Of a stretch of DNA of 5,659 nucleotides, positions 5,635 through 5,659 are shown one piece after another (positions within the stretch are counted from its first letter, which is position 1; every line of letters begins with the position of its first letter). Location: NCBI GenBank assembly GCA_007129775.1, contig SKUV01000147.1:1-5659 (forward strand), written 5' to 3'. A program made the position numbers and the translations under genes. The stretch is from Paracoccaceae bacterium (GTDB lineage: Bacteria; Pseudomonadota; Alphaproteobacteria; Rhodobacterales; Rhodobacteraceae). The notes under the pieces are model-generated. The model saw nothing but the letters and a program-made list of their open reading frames with translations, did no database searches and was not told the DNA's origin.

Positions 5635-5659
5635 CGCATCGCTCCAAACCCGCCCGGCA

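Overview
The window is very GC-rich, with strong G/C bias at third codon positions, and densely packed with genes. Its gene types and protein sequences (a ClpS with a TQRPPLYKVLLLNDDYTPM-type core, an S11 carboxypeptidase with a long Ala/Pro-rich tail, an RsmC-like methyltransferase) suggest an alphaproteobacterium, most likely of the Rhodobacteraceae (Rhodobacterales). This placement is inferred from sequence character, not from a search.

Layout, left to right. (1) Positions 1-1296, minus strand: a D-alanyl-D-alanine carboxypeptidase (peptidase family S11, PBP5 type) with a signal peptide and all three active-site motifs. It runs off the left edge within a low-complexity tail. (2) 1447-2154, minus: a HAD-superfamily hydrolase with all four HAD motifs. 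(3) 2324-2674, plus: clpS, the N-degron adaptor of the ClpAP protease, divergent from the HAD gene. (4) 2727-3791, plus: an RsmC-like rRNA guanine-N2 methyltransferase with a TTG start behind a strong GGAGG, probably cotranscribed with clpS. (5) 3882-4694, plus: a short-chain dehydrogenase/reductase (SDR) fold protein that has lost both the catalytic Tyr and the catalytic Lys. (6) 4867-5634, minus: a GntR-family regulator of the FadR/FCD class with a repetitive N-terminal extension, convergent with the SDR.

The genes read as mostly housekeeping functions: envelope maturation, protein quality control and rRNA modification, followed by an SDR/GntR pair of unknown pathway. No tRNA, rRNA, CRISPR array, insertion sequence or phage gene was seen, and I found no convincing new multi-gene system. 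The best lead is the SDR: its cofactor-binding half is intact, but Phe replaces the active-site Tyr and Met replaces the Lys, and the only Tyr in the whole protein is residue 3. It may be a non-catalytic NAD(H)-binding or sensing protein, or an enzyme with different chemistry. Secondary leads are the in-frame 12-bp repeats in the GntR gene, the ambiguous clpS start, and an inverted repeat overlapping the candidate SDR promoter.
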